DNA of 64,000 nucleotides, from positions 372,001-436,000 of the forward strand of contig NZ_FZOK01000001.1 of the NCBI RefSeq assembly GCF_900188245.1. Reading direction: 5' to 3'. Both the position numbers and the translations under genes were made by a program. Origin of the DNA: Belliella buryatensis (GTDB taxonomy: Bacteria > Bacteroidota > Bacteroidia > Cytophagales > Cyclobacteriaceae). Positions 48,846 through 58,688 of the stretch are shown here, one piece after another (within the stretch, counting starts at the first letter, position 1; each line of letters starts with the position of its first letter). The notes under the pieces are model-generated. The model did no database searches. It was given only the letters and a program-made list of their open reading frames with translations, and was not told the DNA's origin.

Positions 48846-51353
48846 TTAATTATTATTCATCATCGCACCAGCAGCGCCTTCACCACCCTCTTTCATATCA
48901 TCGTTGGTAACACCTCTTTTCTTTCTTCTACTTCCTTCTACGCTAAGTTTTCCGATTCTGTAGGAGAAGTTGATCTTGAAATTCATATTTCTCATACCGA
49001 CTGTACTCTGCTGCATGATGGTTGGTGTGATCAATTCATTATTGATTCGGAATTCTCTTGTAAAGAAGTTGTCTGCACCAAACCCAATGCTTCCTCTTCT
49101 TTCATTGAACTGCTTATTGATGCTCATACCGTACATACCGAAGCCACCTGCTGAGCCTTGAAGTTGCACCTGTCTACCCCTAGCAAAGGTAAAGGCTTGA
49201 ATTTGCCAATTCTTTGGCAAGGTATAATTCCCAAACAACCTCCCGCTAATGACAAAACCTTCATTGGAAGCGGCAAACATCGGATTATCCAAGCCATTGG
49301 TCAGCATGGCATAATAAGTATCCACACTTCCGTTTAAGGAAAACTTGCCTGACACATTGATATTCGAAAAGACACTAAACCCAACTGCTTGCTCTCTACC
49401 GATATTTTCAAAGCTTGTGAAAATCACATCTTCTTCACTTACCGTTCTCACAGGCTGAATAGAACCCGTCGTATTTCTGAAGTAAGAAGTGAAGTTTAAA
49501 GAGCTTCCTCCAACGAACGTACTGTATCCCAATTCATAATTATCTGTCAATTCAGGATCCAAGAGCGGGTTACCCTGGGACTGTTGTTGAGGGTTAGCTT
49601 GGTTGATGTTAGGATTTAAAAACTGCAAAGAAGGTCTTTGGATTCTTCTATTGTAAGCAGCTTTGATCATATTACCATTGGTTAATTTCTTACCAATATT
49701 GAAACTTGGAACGAATACGCCATAAGAAGGAATGTCTGCAGGTAATTCAGAGTTTCTGAAGTCTGCATTGATAGTCGTATACTCATATCTCAATCCACCT
49801 TTCAAGGTGTAATCATTGCCCAAGCCTAAAGTGTAAGAAGCATAAGCAGCTGATACATTTTGATCATAGGTGAATTCATTAGAAAATAGGATATCATCTA
49901 CCTGCTGAAACTCACCTGAAGATCCTTCTGCTGTAAAATATGCAAAGTCAGAAGTCGCTTTTCTCAAAATATTTTTTGCGCCATATTCAAGGATCTGACT
50001 ATCAGTATTACCCAAAGGGGTCACATAATCAAGTTGTATTGTGAATTCCTCGTTGATCCCTAGGTTTTCATTTTTCACCCTACTGATGATATCCGTAAAA
50101 GTCCCATTATAAAGACTATTGACAAAATCATTGTTATTGTTACTTCTACTATACAGACCAGACACACTAAATTCTTTTTGTGGCTTATCAAAAGTCTTGG
50201 TATAGTTGAAGTTCATATCCACATTATTAGAAAGATTATCTACATTGACATCTCTCAATAAAGCACTTACTAATGCATCTTCTATGAAGGTCTCTGTGAA
50301 TAAACCATCTTGCTTGTTTCGCATATTCCTTAAGCCTACACTTACAGAGGCAGTCAAGAAATTATATTTGTTTAATTCATAATCCCAACCCAGATTATAT
50401 CTACCAAAAAGCATATTGTTTCTGGTATCCGCGGCTTGTCGGATCAAGGCTGTGCTACCATCAGGAGTCATGAGTGTCTGAGTATTTTCGAAAGAACCCA
50501 AAATATTATATCCTGCCCTACCATACCCACCAAGCGTCCATCCCATTTTCCCTCTTTTCAAGCTAGCATTTAAACCTAAATTGGATCCTCTAAACCCTGC
50601 ACTACTATTTACATTGAGAGAAGCTCCCTGCAGGTTATTCTTTTTGGTGATGATATTCAAGACTCCACCTGTACCTTCTGCATCGTACTTTGCTGATGGA
50701 GAAGTGATCACTTCCACAGATTTGATTTCTTCTGCAGGAATTTGCTTGAGCGCATCTGCGATATTATTTGCTACGATGGCAGATTGCTTTCCATCGATCA
50801 GTACCAAAATATTGGAACTACCCCTCATGGATACATTACCATCCAAATCAACCGAAAGCATCGGTACCCTTCTCAAAACATCACTTGCATCTCCACCGAT
50901 GGTGGTTTTGTCATTTTCAGCATTGTAAATGGTTCTGTCTACTTTTTCTTCAATTAATTGACGCTGACCTTGTACAGTTACTTCTTGTAGCGCCATGGCT
51001 TCTTGCTGAAGTTTGATTTCACCAAGATTGATTTCTGTGTTTCCAGGTTTTACTTCAATTGCTTTAGAAGTGTACGCTTCATAACCAAGAAAACTCAACT
51101 GCAAAACATAATTACCATCCTTGAAGCCTGTAATGATAAATTCACCATCTAAATCTGCAACAGCACCTGCCACGTTTTGCATGGTCTCAGCATTGAGCAA
51201 AGCTGCAGCTGCATAAGGAATCGTTTCCCCGGAACCTCCATCCATGATTTTGCCGGAAATTTTGTAAATAGCTTTGTCTTGCGCCAATACATTCTGAAAT
51301 GAGAGTGTACATATAAGCAGTACAAATAAGAATAGTTGGTATTGTGTTTTCAT
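48846..51353 (-). CDS. TonB-dependent outer-membrane receptor-like protein (outer membrane beta-barrel family)
   Basis: This 835-aa outer membrane protein has signal MKTQYQLFLFVLLICTLSFQNVLAQ and a carboxypeptidase-regulatory-like domain at ~30-115 (YKISGKIMDGGSGETIPYAAAALLNAE; FLGYEAYTSKAIEV). The plug domain lies at ~120-235 (VDRTIYNAENDKTTIGGDASDVLRRVPMLSVDLDGNVSMRGSSNILVLIDG; TSPSAKYDAEGTGGVLNIITKK), followed by a barrel of the PF14905 type. The tail is low complexity (GGEGAAGAMMNNN). This subfamily is often beside LytS/LytTR pairs, as here, where the kinase is divergent. The substrate is unknown. Confidence 0.88.
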   Translation of the reverse strand: MKTQYQLFLFVLLICTLSFQNVLAQDKAIYKISGKIMDGGSGETIPYAAAALLNAETMQNVAGAVADLDGEFIITGFKDGNYVLQLSFLGYEAYTSKAIEVKPGNTEINLGEIKLQQEAMALQEVTVQGQRQLIEEKVDRTIYNAENDKTTIGGDASDVLRRVPMLSVDLDGNVSMRGSSNILVLIDGKQSAIVANNIADALKQIPAEEIKSVEVITSPSAKYDAEGTGGVLNIITKKNNLQGASLNVNSSAGFRGSNLGLNASLKRGKMGWTLGGYGRAGYNILGSFENTQTLMTPDGSTALIRQAADTRNNMLFGRYNLGWDYELNKYNFLTASVSVGLRNMRNKQDGLFTETFIEDALVSALLRDVNVDNLSNNVDMNFNYTKTFDKPQKEFSVSGLYSRSNNNNDFVNSLYNGTFTDIISRVKNENLGINEEFTIQLDYVTPLGNTDSQILEYGAKNILRKATSDFAYFTAEGSSGEFQQVDDILFSNEFTYDQNVSAAYASYTLGLGNDYTLKGGLRYEYTTINADFRNSELPADIPSYGVFVPSFNIGKKLTNGNMIKAAYNRRIQRPSLQFLNPNINQANPQQQSQGNPLLDPELTDNYELGYSTFVGGSSLNFTSYFRNTTGSIQPVRTVSEEDVIFTSFENIGREQAVGFSVFSNINVSGKFSLNGSVDTYYAMLTNGLDNPMFAASNEGFVISGRLFGNYTLPKNWQIQAFTFARGRQVQLQGSAGGFGMYGMSINKQFNERRGSIGFGADNFFTREFRINNELITPTIMQQSTVGMRNMNFKINFSYRIGKLSVEGSRRKKRGVTNDDMKEGGEGAAGAMMNNN

Positions 51354-51690
51354 TTTATTGGTAGATTTCAAATAATCAAATTCTTGGAACTTCCTGATTT
51401 TTAGCCTAAAGACTAGAACATTACACATTTTCAGTATTTTTGTTCAAAAGCCTCAGACAGTTTTCGGTAACAAAGGAAGTTCAAGCCAAATCCAAAAAAA
51501 AATCTAATAGACTGAGAGTATGTATTCATCGACCAAAGAGCCGAATTCAACGATGAATCAGATTATACAAAAGGAAAAACAGACTAATCTTCCGTTTCAC
51601 CCATTCCATCGTCAAAATCCGCGTATTGGCAGATCAAATTAGGTAGATTTCAAAATTTTATTTTTGTTTACATGGCAAAAACACCCACAT

Positions 51691-52767
51691 ATGGACATTC
51701 AGTCAAACTACAAGCAAAATCTTTCTATCCTAATTCATCTTCTCGGGTGGGCTTTATTCGGATTAGTGATATTCATTCTATCCCCTCTTTCATCAGGAGT
51801 TGAACGACCTTTTGAATTTTGGCTGAAGCAAGGCATTAACTTATCCTTGCTGATAGCGGTATTTTATATCAATTACTTTTATTTTATCCCTAGAATTCTT
51901 TTCAAAAATAGAATTCCCCTATTTCTTACCATCAACTTACTCACAGGTGTTGCTTGTATTGTTTTTCTAATTTTGTTTGACGATTGGGTCAATATGCAGG
52001 AATTGATGCACAAGGCCTATCGACCAGATGTACCCTACACACCTAGACCTAGAAATTATTATTGGGATATTTCTCAACTTCTGATTTTCTTTATGGTAAT
52101 CGGAATCAGCACCAGTATAGCTTCTGTCCAAAAATGGCAAGCTGATGAAGCTGAAAAACTCGAGCAAAAAAGGCAACAAATCAATTCTGAACTCACCTAC
52201 CTCAAAGCTCAGATTAATCCACATTTTTTCTTCAATACACTCAATAACATTTATTCTCTTACCAATATCGATGTGGAGAAAGCTAAAACTGCTTTGCTCA
52301 AACTGAGTAGAATGATGCGATATGTACTTTACGAAACTGAGAAAACACATACTTTACTTTCTAAAGAGATCGACTTCATCAATGATTTTGTAGAGTTGAT
52401 GAAAATGAGACTTTCTACAAAGGTGAAATTGGAAATCGATATACCAGAGAAATTCCACGATGCCAGTATTGCACCCATGCTACTTTTGCCATTTATAGAA
52501 AACTGCTTCAAGCATGGCATCAGTTCGCAGAAAGAAAGTACTATTGCAATAAAAATTGATATATCTGATAAGCAATTGACTCTGGAAACGAGTAATGCTA
52601 TATTCAAATCCAGTGAAAATACGCCAGAAGGTAACGCGAGTGGCATAGGTTTACAAAACACAAAAAGAAGGTTAGCTTTGCTATATGACCATCGGTATAA
52701 TCTATTTATTGATGATCAAAACCCAGAAAATGAATTCAAAGTCTTACTCAAAATCGACTTGAAATGA
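51691..52767 (+). CDS. LytS-type sensor histidine kinase
   Basis: This 358-aa kinase has about four transmembrane helices in the first 150 residues (LIHLLGWALFGLVIFILSPL; LSLLIAVFYINYFYFIPRIL; LFLTINLLTGVACIVFLILF; LLIFFMVIGISTSIASV), a short coiled segment, the His_kinase domain with phospho-acceptor His in LKAQINPHFFFNTLNNIYSL, and a HATPase domain (LLPFIENCFKHG, then SGIGLQNTKRRLALLY). The first residues of the open frame before the ATG at 51691 are not credible. Its stop overlaps the LytTR regulator start in ATGA. The regulatory target may be the divergent outer membrane gene. Confidence 0.9.
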   Translation: MDIQSNYKQNLSILIHLLGWALFGLVIFILSPLSSGVERPFEFWLKQGINLSLLIAVFYINYFYFIPRILFKNRIPLFLTINLLTGVACIVFLILFDDWVNMQELMHKAYRPDVPYTPRPRNYYWDISQLLIFFMVIGISTSIASVQKWQADEAEKLEQKRQQINSELTYLKAQINPHFFFNTLNNIYSLTNIDVEKAKTALLKLSRMMRYVLYETEKTHTLLSKEIDFINDFVELMKMRLSTKVKLEIDIPEKFHDASIAPMLLLPFIENCFKHGISSQKESTIAIKIDISDKQLTLETSNAIFKSSENTPEGNASGIGLQNTKRRLALLYDHRYNLFIDDQNPENEFKVLLKIDLK

Positions 52768-53501
52768 AAATCAAATGCATAGCAGTAGACGATGAACCGT
52801 TAGCTCTTGAGTTAGTGTCCAAATTCATCAAGCAAACATCTTTTTTGGAACTAACTGCCGCATTTGATAATGGCATAGAAGCATTGGGCTACCTCAATCA
52901 AAATGAAATTCAATTGATTTTCTTAGACATTCAGATGCCTGATCTGTCTGGAATGGAGCTCGCTAGAATTCTCGACGGAAAACAAGGAGATGCCAAACCT
53001 AAAATCATTTTTACAACTGCTTACAATCAATTTGCCATTGAAGGCTACAAGGTAGATGCTCTTGATTACCTACTCAAACCTTTCAGCTACGAGGAATTTA
53101 TGAAATCTGCCACTAAGGCATATCAGTTTTACGAATCAAAAACTAAAGAACTTGGCAACAACCAAGGACAAGCATCTCCAGAGTATATTTTTTTGAAGGT
53201 AGAATATCAGTTGGTGAAAATCATGCTGAAAGACATCAAATTTGTAGAAGCTTATAAGGATTACATCAAAGTTCACCTGATAGACCGAAATAGCCCAATG
53301 CTGTCACTCACAAGCTTGAAAAGCATGGAGGAAATGCTCCCTTCAGATAAATTCATGCGTGTTCACCGCTCCTTTATCATAGGTTTAGATCACATTGATT
53401 CAGTAGTAAGAAATACTGTTCATATAGGTGATACAGTGATTACTGTCAGCGAAAATTACAAGGAGGGATTTTTAGATTTTTTAAATAAATGGATAGCTTG
53501 A
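52764..53501 (+). CDS. LytTR response regulator
   Basis: This 245-aa protein has a receiver domain at residues 1-120 with acceptor Asp55 (LIFLDIQMPDLSG), Thr in FTTAYNQFAIEGY and Lys in DYLLKPFSYEEF, then a LytTR DNA-binding domain at ~145-245 (YIFLKVEYQLVKIMLKDIKFVEAYKDYIKVHL, RVHRSFIIGLDHID). It is coupled by a 4-nt overlap to the LytS-type kinase, forming a typical Bacteroidota two-component pair. Confidence 0.93.
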   Translation: MKIKCIAVDDEPLALELVSKFIKQTSFLELTAAFDNGIEALGYLNQNEIQLIFLDIQMPDLSGMELARILDGKQGDAKPKIIFTTAYNQFAIEGYKVDALDYLLKPFSYEEFMKSATKAYQFYESKTKELGNNQGQASPEYIFLKVEYQLVKIMLKDIKFVEAYKDYIKVHLIDRNSPMLSLTSLKSMEEMLPSDKFMRVHRSFIIGLDHIDSVVRNTVHIGDTVITVSENYKEGFLDFLNKWIA

Positions 53502-53655
53502 AACTTAGCTATATATTTTAAAACAGAATTTTCTTATTGTTTCTTAATTTCAAAATCCTGATTTCTTTCATTATATTAAACTTTGAATAATAAAAGCCGT
53601 TGATAATACGGTGGTGCGATTTTTGATAGTTTAAGTGTAAATATTAAAAATTCAA

Positions 53656-54132
53656 ATGACGGAAAGAGAAAAATCTTTTATGAAGATGGCCATTGAGCTT
53701 TCTCAAAGTGGAATGGACGCGGGTAAAGGCGGCCCATTTGGTTGTATAGTAGTGAAAGATGATGAAGTGATAGGCATGGGTTCCAATTCCGTCAGTTCGA
53801 CCAATGACCCGACCGCTCATGCTGAAGTAGTAGCCATTAGAGATGCTTGTCAAAATCTTAAAAATTTCCAGCTAGATGGATGTGAAATATATACTTCATG
53901 TGAGCCTTGTCCTATGTGCCTTGGAGCCATCTATTGGGCAAGACCTGCGAGGGTGTTTTATGCTAACACCAAAAGGGATGCAGCAAATGCTGGATTCGAT
54001 GACCAATTTATTTATGAAGAGTTAGATCTACCCTTAAACGAACGGTCAATCCCATTTGAACAGCTATTAAACAATGATGCTAAGGTGGTATTTGACAACT
54101 GGAAAAAGAAAGAAAATAAAACTTTATATTAA
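53656..54132 (+). CDS. guaD: Guanine deaminase-like nucleoside deaminase
   Basis: This 158-aa enzyme of the CMP/dCMP deaminase fold binds zinc through His55-Ala-Glu57 (PTAHAEVVAIRDAC) and Cys85-x2-Cys88 (SCEPCPMCLGAIYWAR), with Glu57 as proton shuttle. The C-terminal part (VFYANTKRDAANAGFDDQFIYEEL) is typical of GuaD-type guanine deaminases, which convert guanine to xanthine. TadA-type tRNA deaminases have a different ending. Confidence 0.85.
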   Translation: MTEREKSFMKMAIELSQSGMDAGKGGPFGCIVVKDDEVIGMGSNSVSSTNDPTAHAEVVAIRDACQNLKNFQLDGCEIYTSCEPCPMCLGAIYWARPARVFYANTKRDAANAGFDDQFIYEELDLPLNERSIPFEQLLNNDAKVVFDNWKKKENKTLY

Positions 54133-54152
54133 AACAAAAAAAAGAACCTATT

Positions 54153-54686
54153 ATGAAAAAGTTAATGATTGCCCTAGTGAGTGCATCGCTATTATTTGCA
54201 TGTAGTCAAGAAAAATCAGTGGAAGAAAGATATCTCTACGAAGGCGATAAAATTGTAGATGTAGAAACTGGTGATGAATACTTACTGGAAGAAAGTGAAG
54301 AAGAATTTATATTAGTTCACAAAGATGGCAGCACAGAAGTTATTCCTATGGAAGAAACTCCATTCTTTGGCACTACGCTATCTGATGAATATGTGAATGA
54401 TTGGAAAAAAAGTCTTGAGGCAAGAAAAGACCTACTCCTAGAAGAGAAAAAGAACAAACTGAAAGACGCTAGAAGAGCAAGGTATGCCGAGTTTACGGAT
54501 GAAGAATTGATGGATAAATTTCAGAAAATGCATAACGACAAGGAGGACATGACACTTCAGATGGATTTGATCGCTGAATTAGTAGAAAGAGGCGCCATTT
54601 CAGACGAGGATGCTCCAGACCTTTTGGAAATAGACCCAGAATTGATCAACTTCGATATTGAAATTGAAGCGCCTGAAAGCAGGTAA
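54153..54686 (+). CDS. Acidic helical lipoprotein, function unknown
   Basis: This 177-aa lipoprotein has signal MKKLMIALVSASLLFAC (Cys17). The mature part is strongly charged: a beta-like N-terminal segment (YLYEGDKIVDVETGDEYLLEES) followed by Lys/Glu/Arg-rich helices likely to coil (WKKSLEARKDLLLEEKKNKLKDARRARYAEF). No family is recognised. It lies 20 nt after guaD and may be co-transcribed; a terminator follows. Confidence 0.7.
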   Translation: MKKLMIALVSASLLFACSQEKSVEERYLYEGDKIVDVETGDEYLLEESEEEFILVHKDGSTEVIPMEETPFFGTTLSDEYVNDWKKSLEARKDLLLEEKKNKLKDARRARYAEFTDEELMDKFQKMHNDKEDMTLQMDLIAELVERGAISDEDAPDLLEIDPELINFDIEIEAPESR

Positions 54687-54724
54687 AATTTGAATAAATC
54701 TAAATTCAACATATTTTCAAAGTG

Positions 54725-54757
54725 AAACCTAGTCGACATCGGCTAGGTTTTTTTATA
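54725..54757 (+). terminator. Terminator after the acidic lipoprotein gene
   Basis: AAACCTAG (54725-54732) pairs with CTAGGTTT (54743-54750), with further CGA/TCG pairing inside, followed by a T run. Confidence 0.8.
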
Positions 54758-54827
54758 ATGTGACTTACATCACCTTTTTATAATCGCTGTGTGGCTATTT
54801 TTAGAATACAAACAATAATCACACACT

Positions 54828-56090
54828 ATGAACCACTATCAAGTATTGATCATCGGAGGAGGAACAGCCGGTATCACAGTAGCAGCACAACTTCGTAAAA
54901 AAGACAAAACCCTTCAGATTGCCATCATAGAGCCCTCTGAAAAACATTACTATCAGCCTGCTTGGACTTTGGTAGGTGCTGGAACTTTTGACTTCAAAGA
55001 CACCGAACGAGAGGAAAAAAATTATATCCCAAAGGATGTCAGTTGGATTAAAGATAGTGCTACAGATATCATCCCAGAGCAAAACAAAGTAAAAACAGCT
55101 GAAAATGGAGACCTTACATTTGACTATTTAGTCATTGCTCCTGGCTTGGTCATGGCTCCTGAATTACTCCCAGGGTTGACTGAGGCGATGGAGAAAGACA
55201 ACGTCTGCTCCAATTACACCGATCCCGAAAAAACTTGGGAAGTACTTCAAAACTTCAAAGGTGGCAACGCTGTCTTTACACAGCCAACTACACCGATCAA
55301 ATGTGGAGGAGCACCTCAAAAAATCATGTATCTAGCGGAGGATTACTTTAGAAAATCAAAACTAAGAGAAAAAACTAATGTGATCTTCGCAACACCGGGT
55401 ACGGTAATCTTTGGAGTTCCTGATTTTGCCAAAACACTTAATAAGATCGTCATTGATAGAGATATTATTCTCAAGACATATTACGCTCCAATCAAAGTTG
55501 ATGGTGAGAAGCAAGAGATCACTTTCAGATATATCAATAGCGATATTCAAGAATGTGCCAAAAACCTTAGACCAAGCATTGGAGAAGAACTATTTGGAGA
55601 CACAGAAATCAAAATCAAATATGACATGTTGCATATAGCCCCTCCTCAGCAAGCCCCTGATTTTATCAGAAACTCTGAAGTATCGATCAAAGAAGGTTCA
55701 AATAAAGGCTGGGTAGATGTGGATGTCAATACTTTAAGACATCTTCGCTTTCCGAATATCTTTGCTCTTGGAGATGTTGCCGCTCTGCCTACAGCTAAGA
55801 CAGGAGCAGCAATAAGAAAACAAGCGCCTGTAGTCAGCGGGAATATTCTGCACCTAATTAAAAAAGGTAATTTGGATAAAAATATCTATGAAGGTTATTC
55901 TTCCTGCCCATTGGTGACTGGCTATGGTAAAATGGTTCTTGCTGAATTCAAATACAACAATGTCAGAGATAGCGATCCGCTGATAAGCAAATTTGTAGAT
56001 ACTTCCAAGGAGCAATACTCTATGTGGCTTCTCAAGAAATATGGTCTTCCAATCATGTATTGGGACATGATGCTCAAAGGACGAGCCTAA
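54828..56090 (+). CDS. sqr: Sulfide:quinone oxidoreductase, type II (SQOR-like)
   Basis: This 420-aa flavoprotein oxidises sulfide and passes electrons to quinone. FAD-binding GGGTAG lies near residue 10 and YYQPAWTLVGAG near residue 41. The redox cysteines are Cys159 (TPIKCGGAPQKIMYL) and Cys360 (YSSCPLVTGYGKMVLAEF). A third Cys127 lies in VCSNYTDPEKTWE. The FAD ligand region is NIFALGDVAALPTAKTGAA, and the tail ends MYWDMMLKGRA. The pattern is close to human mitochondrial SQOR (type II). Such enzymes give persulfide or polysulfide products and detoxify sulfide. It stands alone. Confidence 0.9.
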   Translation: MNHYQVLIIGGGTAGITVAAQLRKKDKTLQIAIIEPSEKHYYQPAWTLVGAGTFDFKDTEREEKNYIPKDVSWIKDSATDIIPEQNKVKTAENGDLTFDYLVIAPGLVMAPELLPGLTEAMEKDNVCSNYTDPEKTWEVLQNFKGGNAVFTQPTTPIKCGGAPQKIMYLAEDYFRKSKLREKTNVIFATPGTVIFGVPDFAKTLNKIVIDRDIILKTYYAPIKVDGEKQEITFRYINSDIQECAKNLRPSIGEELFGDTEIKIKYDMLHIAPPQQAPDFIRNSEVSIKEGSNKGWVDVDVNTLRHLRFPNIFALGDVAALPTAKTGAAIRKQAPVVSGNILHLIKKGNLDKNIYEGYSSCPLVTGYGKMVLAEFKYNNVRDSDPLISKFVDTSKEQYSMWLLKKYGLPIMYWDMMLKGRA

Positions 56091-56102
56091 GAATAGTTCG
56101 AT

Positions 56103-56131
56103 AGCCCAGCAATGCTGGGCTTTATTTTTTC
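56103..56131 (+). terminator. Terminator after the sulfide:quinone oxidoreductase gene
   Basis: AGCCCAGCA pairs with (TG)CTGGGCT (56115-56121) in a short hairpin followed by a T-rich run, 12 nt after the stop codon. Confidence 0.8.
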
Positions 56132-56217
56132 ATTCTAAATGGCATTTCATCCGCTTATATGAAAGCATGCCTTAATTCTGTTTCTTTCAAGTAAATTAGA
56201 TCTTGAATACAAGAAAT

Positions 56218-58632
56218 ATGAAACTAGTTAGTCTATCTCTTTTTCTTATTTTTACCTGTTTCCAAAGTCTTGCACAGACCATCTCTATCAAAGATAAGGA
56301 GTCTGGAGCTCCCTTGGACTTTGTGTCTATTCACAGCCAATCACAAAAGTTGTTAGTCAATACCAACGCTAGCGGCAAAGCTGATATTAGTAAAATGAAG
56401 GGGCAAAAAAACATTCAAATCAGGCTTTTTGGTTATAAATCTCAATCTTTTTCCTTTGAAGCATTAGAAGCTTTAAATTTTGAGGTATTTCTTCAGCCTA
56501 CCGCCATTTCACTTCAGCAGGCGGTAGTTTCAGCCACACGATGGTCTCAATCTAGACAAGAAATACCTTCCAAAATCTCAAGTATCAGTAAGGAAGAAAG
56601 GGAATTACTCAATCCACAAACAGCAGCAGATTTACTTGGTATATCAGGGGAAGTATTTGTTCAGAAAAGCCAGCAAGGTGGTGGAAGCCCTATGATCAGA
56701 GGATTCTCTGCCAATAGACTTTTGTATACTGTAGATGGGGTAAGAATGAATACCGCAATCTTTAGAGGTGGTAATTTACAAAATGTCATTTCCTTAGATG
56801 CCTTTGCCACGGAAAGCACCGAAGTTTTATTTGGGCCAGGTTCCATTATCTATGGGAGTGATGCCATCGGAGCTGTGATGAGTTTTCAGACCCTCACTCC
56901 TAAATTCTCAACCTCAGCAAAGCCCGAAATTTCAGGGAGTACCACTTTGAGAACTTCCACTGCAAATGGAGAACAGACTGGACATATTCATGTCGGTATA
57001 GGTGGAGAAAAGTGGGCATCCATAACAAGCTTTACCAGGAGCAATTATGGTGACCTGAGGATGGGCAAACATGGGCCAGATGAGTACCTCAAAAGAACCT
57101 ATGTAGACAGAATAGATGGTGTCGATCAAATCATAACTAATCCTGATCCTAGGATTCAAAACCCAAGTGGTTTTTCTCAATCCAACCTAATGCAAAAAAT
57201 CAGATATCAACCTCAGCAAAACTGGGATTTTCAATATGGCTTTCATTATTCAGAAACATCTGCATACTCCCGTTATGATCGACATATCAGATTAAGACCT
57301 GATGGAACCCCACGTAGTGGCGAATGGGATTATGGACCTCAAATATGGATGATGAACAATCTTCAGATCACTCATCAATCCGATAACAAATTATTTGACG
57401 AAGCTTCTTTAAGACTAGCAATTCAAAATTTTGAAGAAAGCAGAATTGATAGAAACTTCAACGATGCTACCCGCAGAACTCGGATAGAGAAGGTGAATGC
57501 CTATTCGGCAAATATAGACTTAATGAAAAATTTGAATGGTTCATCTAAGCTTTTTTACGGTTTTGAGTGGATTCTTAATGATGTAAATTCACAAGGAATC
57601 AATGAAAACATCATAGAAAATCAAATTATGCCAGGGCCTGCTAGATATCCTCAAGCCTCGTGGTCGTCTGCGGCAGTTTACCTCAGTTATCAAAATAAGC
57701 TGGGTAAAAATCTCCTTTTTCAAACAGGAGTTAGGTTGAACAGCTTTGCCATAGATGCTGATTTTTCAAATAATCTAGACTTCTATCCACTACCTTTCGG
57801 AAAAGCCGAACTTCGAAATTCTGCTTTAACAGGGAATATTGGATTAGTGTACACTCCACAAGATAGTTACACCATCCATATCAATGCATCTACCGGATTT
57901 AGGTCTCCAAATGTAGATGATATTGGTAAAATCTTCGATTCTGAACCAGGTACAGTGCTGATCCCCAATCCTAATTTGGATGCAGAATATGCATATAATG
58001 CAGAGGTCGGCATCAGTAAAGTTTTTGGAGAAAATGTCCTGATGGATTTTTCTGCATATTACACCCTTCTGGACAATGCTATCGTCAGGAGGGACTTCAT
58101 GCTCAATGGTCAAGATAGTATTATTTACGATGGGGAATTGAGCAGAGTCTTAGCACTACAAAATGCTGCCCAAGCTACTGTAATGGGCATCCAAGCTGCC
58201 ATAGAAATCAAGCTTCCTTATAACTTCTCTTTATCTTCCCGCTACAATATTCAGCGTGGTGAAGAAGAAACTGACGATGGTGAAGTAAATCCTAGTAGAC
58301 ATGCACCCCCTGCATTTGGGGTGACAAGATTGATTTACAAAAAAAACAAATGGAATGCTCAGCTATATTCAGAATATGCTGGTCAGATGAGCTTTGAACA
58401 GCTGCCACTTGAGGAAAGAGGAAAACCAGAACTTTATGCCATAGATACTAATGGCAACCCATTTTCACCAAGATGGCTGACATTAAATATTAAGGGAATG
58501 TACAAGATTTCCGATTTCTTTTTTGTTAATGTAGGAGTAGAAAACCTAGCTGATATCCGATATAGAACCTACAGTTCTGGAATCGTAGCTCCAGGTAGAA
58601 ATTTTGTCTTTTCCATCACAGGAAGATTTTAA
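56218..58632 (+). CDS. TonB-dependent receptor, probably metal-related
   Basis: This 804-aa outer membrane receptor has signal MKLVSLSLFLIFTCFQSLAQ, a short carboxypeptidase-like N-terminal domain (~20-95), a plug domain at ~105-225 (SATRWSQSRQEIPSKISSISKEERELLNPQTAADLLG; GGGSPMIRGFSANRLLYTVDGVRMN; FGPGSIIYGSDAIGAVMSFQT) and a full barrel ending in ITGRF with the terminal Phe required for insertion. The plug resembles heme/cobalamin/siderophore receptors. Its next gene is a ZIP divalent-metal transporter, which points to zinc or another metal. The ATG at 56218 gives a proper signal. Confidence 0.9.
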   Translation: MKLVSLSLFLIFTCFQSLAQTISIKDKESGAPLDFVSIHSQSQKLLVNTNASGKADISKMKGQKNIQIRLFGYKSQSFSFEALEALNFEVFLQPTAISLQQAVVSATRWSQSRQEIPSKISSISKEERELLNPQTAADLLGISGEVFVQKSQQGGGSPMIRGFSANRLLYTVDGVRMNTAIFRGGNLQNVISLDAFATESTEVLFGPGSIIYGSDAIGAVMSFQTLTPKFSTSAKPEISGSTTLRTSTANGEQTGHIHVGIGGEKWASITSFTRSNYGDLRMGKHGPDEYLKRTYVDRIDGVDQIITNPDPRIQNPSGFSQSNLMQKIRYQPQQNWDFQYGFHYSETSAYSRYDRHIRLRPDGTPRSGEWDYGPQIWMMNNLQITHQSDNKLFDEASLRLAIQNFEESRIDRNFNDATRRTRIEKVNAYSANIDLMKNLNGSSKLFYGFEWILNDVNSQGINENIIENQIMPGPARYPQASWSSAAVYLSYQNKLGKNLLFQTGVRLNSFAIDADFSNNLDFYPLPFGKAELRNSALTGNIGLVYTPQDSYTIHINASTGFRSPNVDDIGKIFDSEPGTVLIPNPNLDAEYAYNAEVGISKVFGENVLMDFSAYYTLLDNAIVRRDFMLNGQDSIIYDGELSRVLALQNAAQATVMGIQAAIEIKLPYNFSLSSRYNIQRGEEETDDGEVNPSRHAPPAFGVTRLIYKKNKWNAQLYSEYAGQMSFEQLPLEERGKPELYAIDTNGNPFSPRWLTLNIKGMYKISDFFFVNVGVENLADIRYRTYSSGIVAPGRNFVFSITGRF

Positions 58633-58665
58633 CCACTTAATCAAGAGTATATAGCAAAAGATGAA

Positions 58666-58673
58666 TACTTTTG
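58666..58673 (+). promoter_or_regulatory. -7 box for the ZIP gene
   Basis: TACTTTTG matches TAnnTTTG 16 nt before the ZIP ATG, but no good -33 box is seen. If it is used, the ZIP gene can be transcribed independently of the receptor. Confidence 0.4.
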
Positions 58674-58688
58674 TGTAAATCTCAACCT

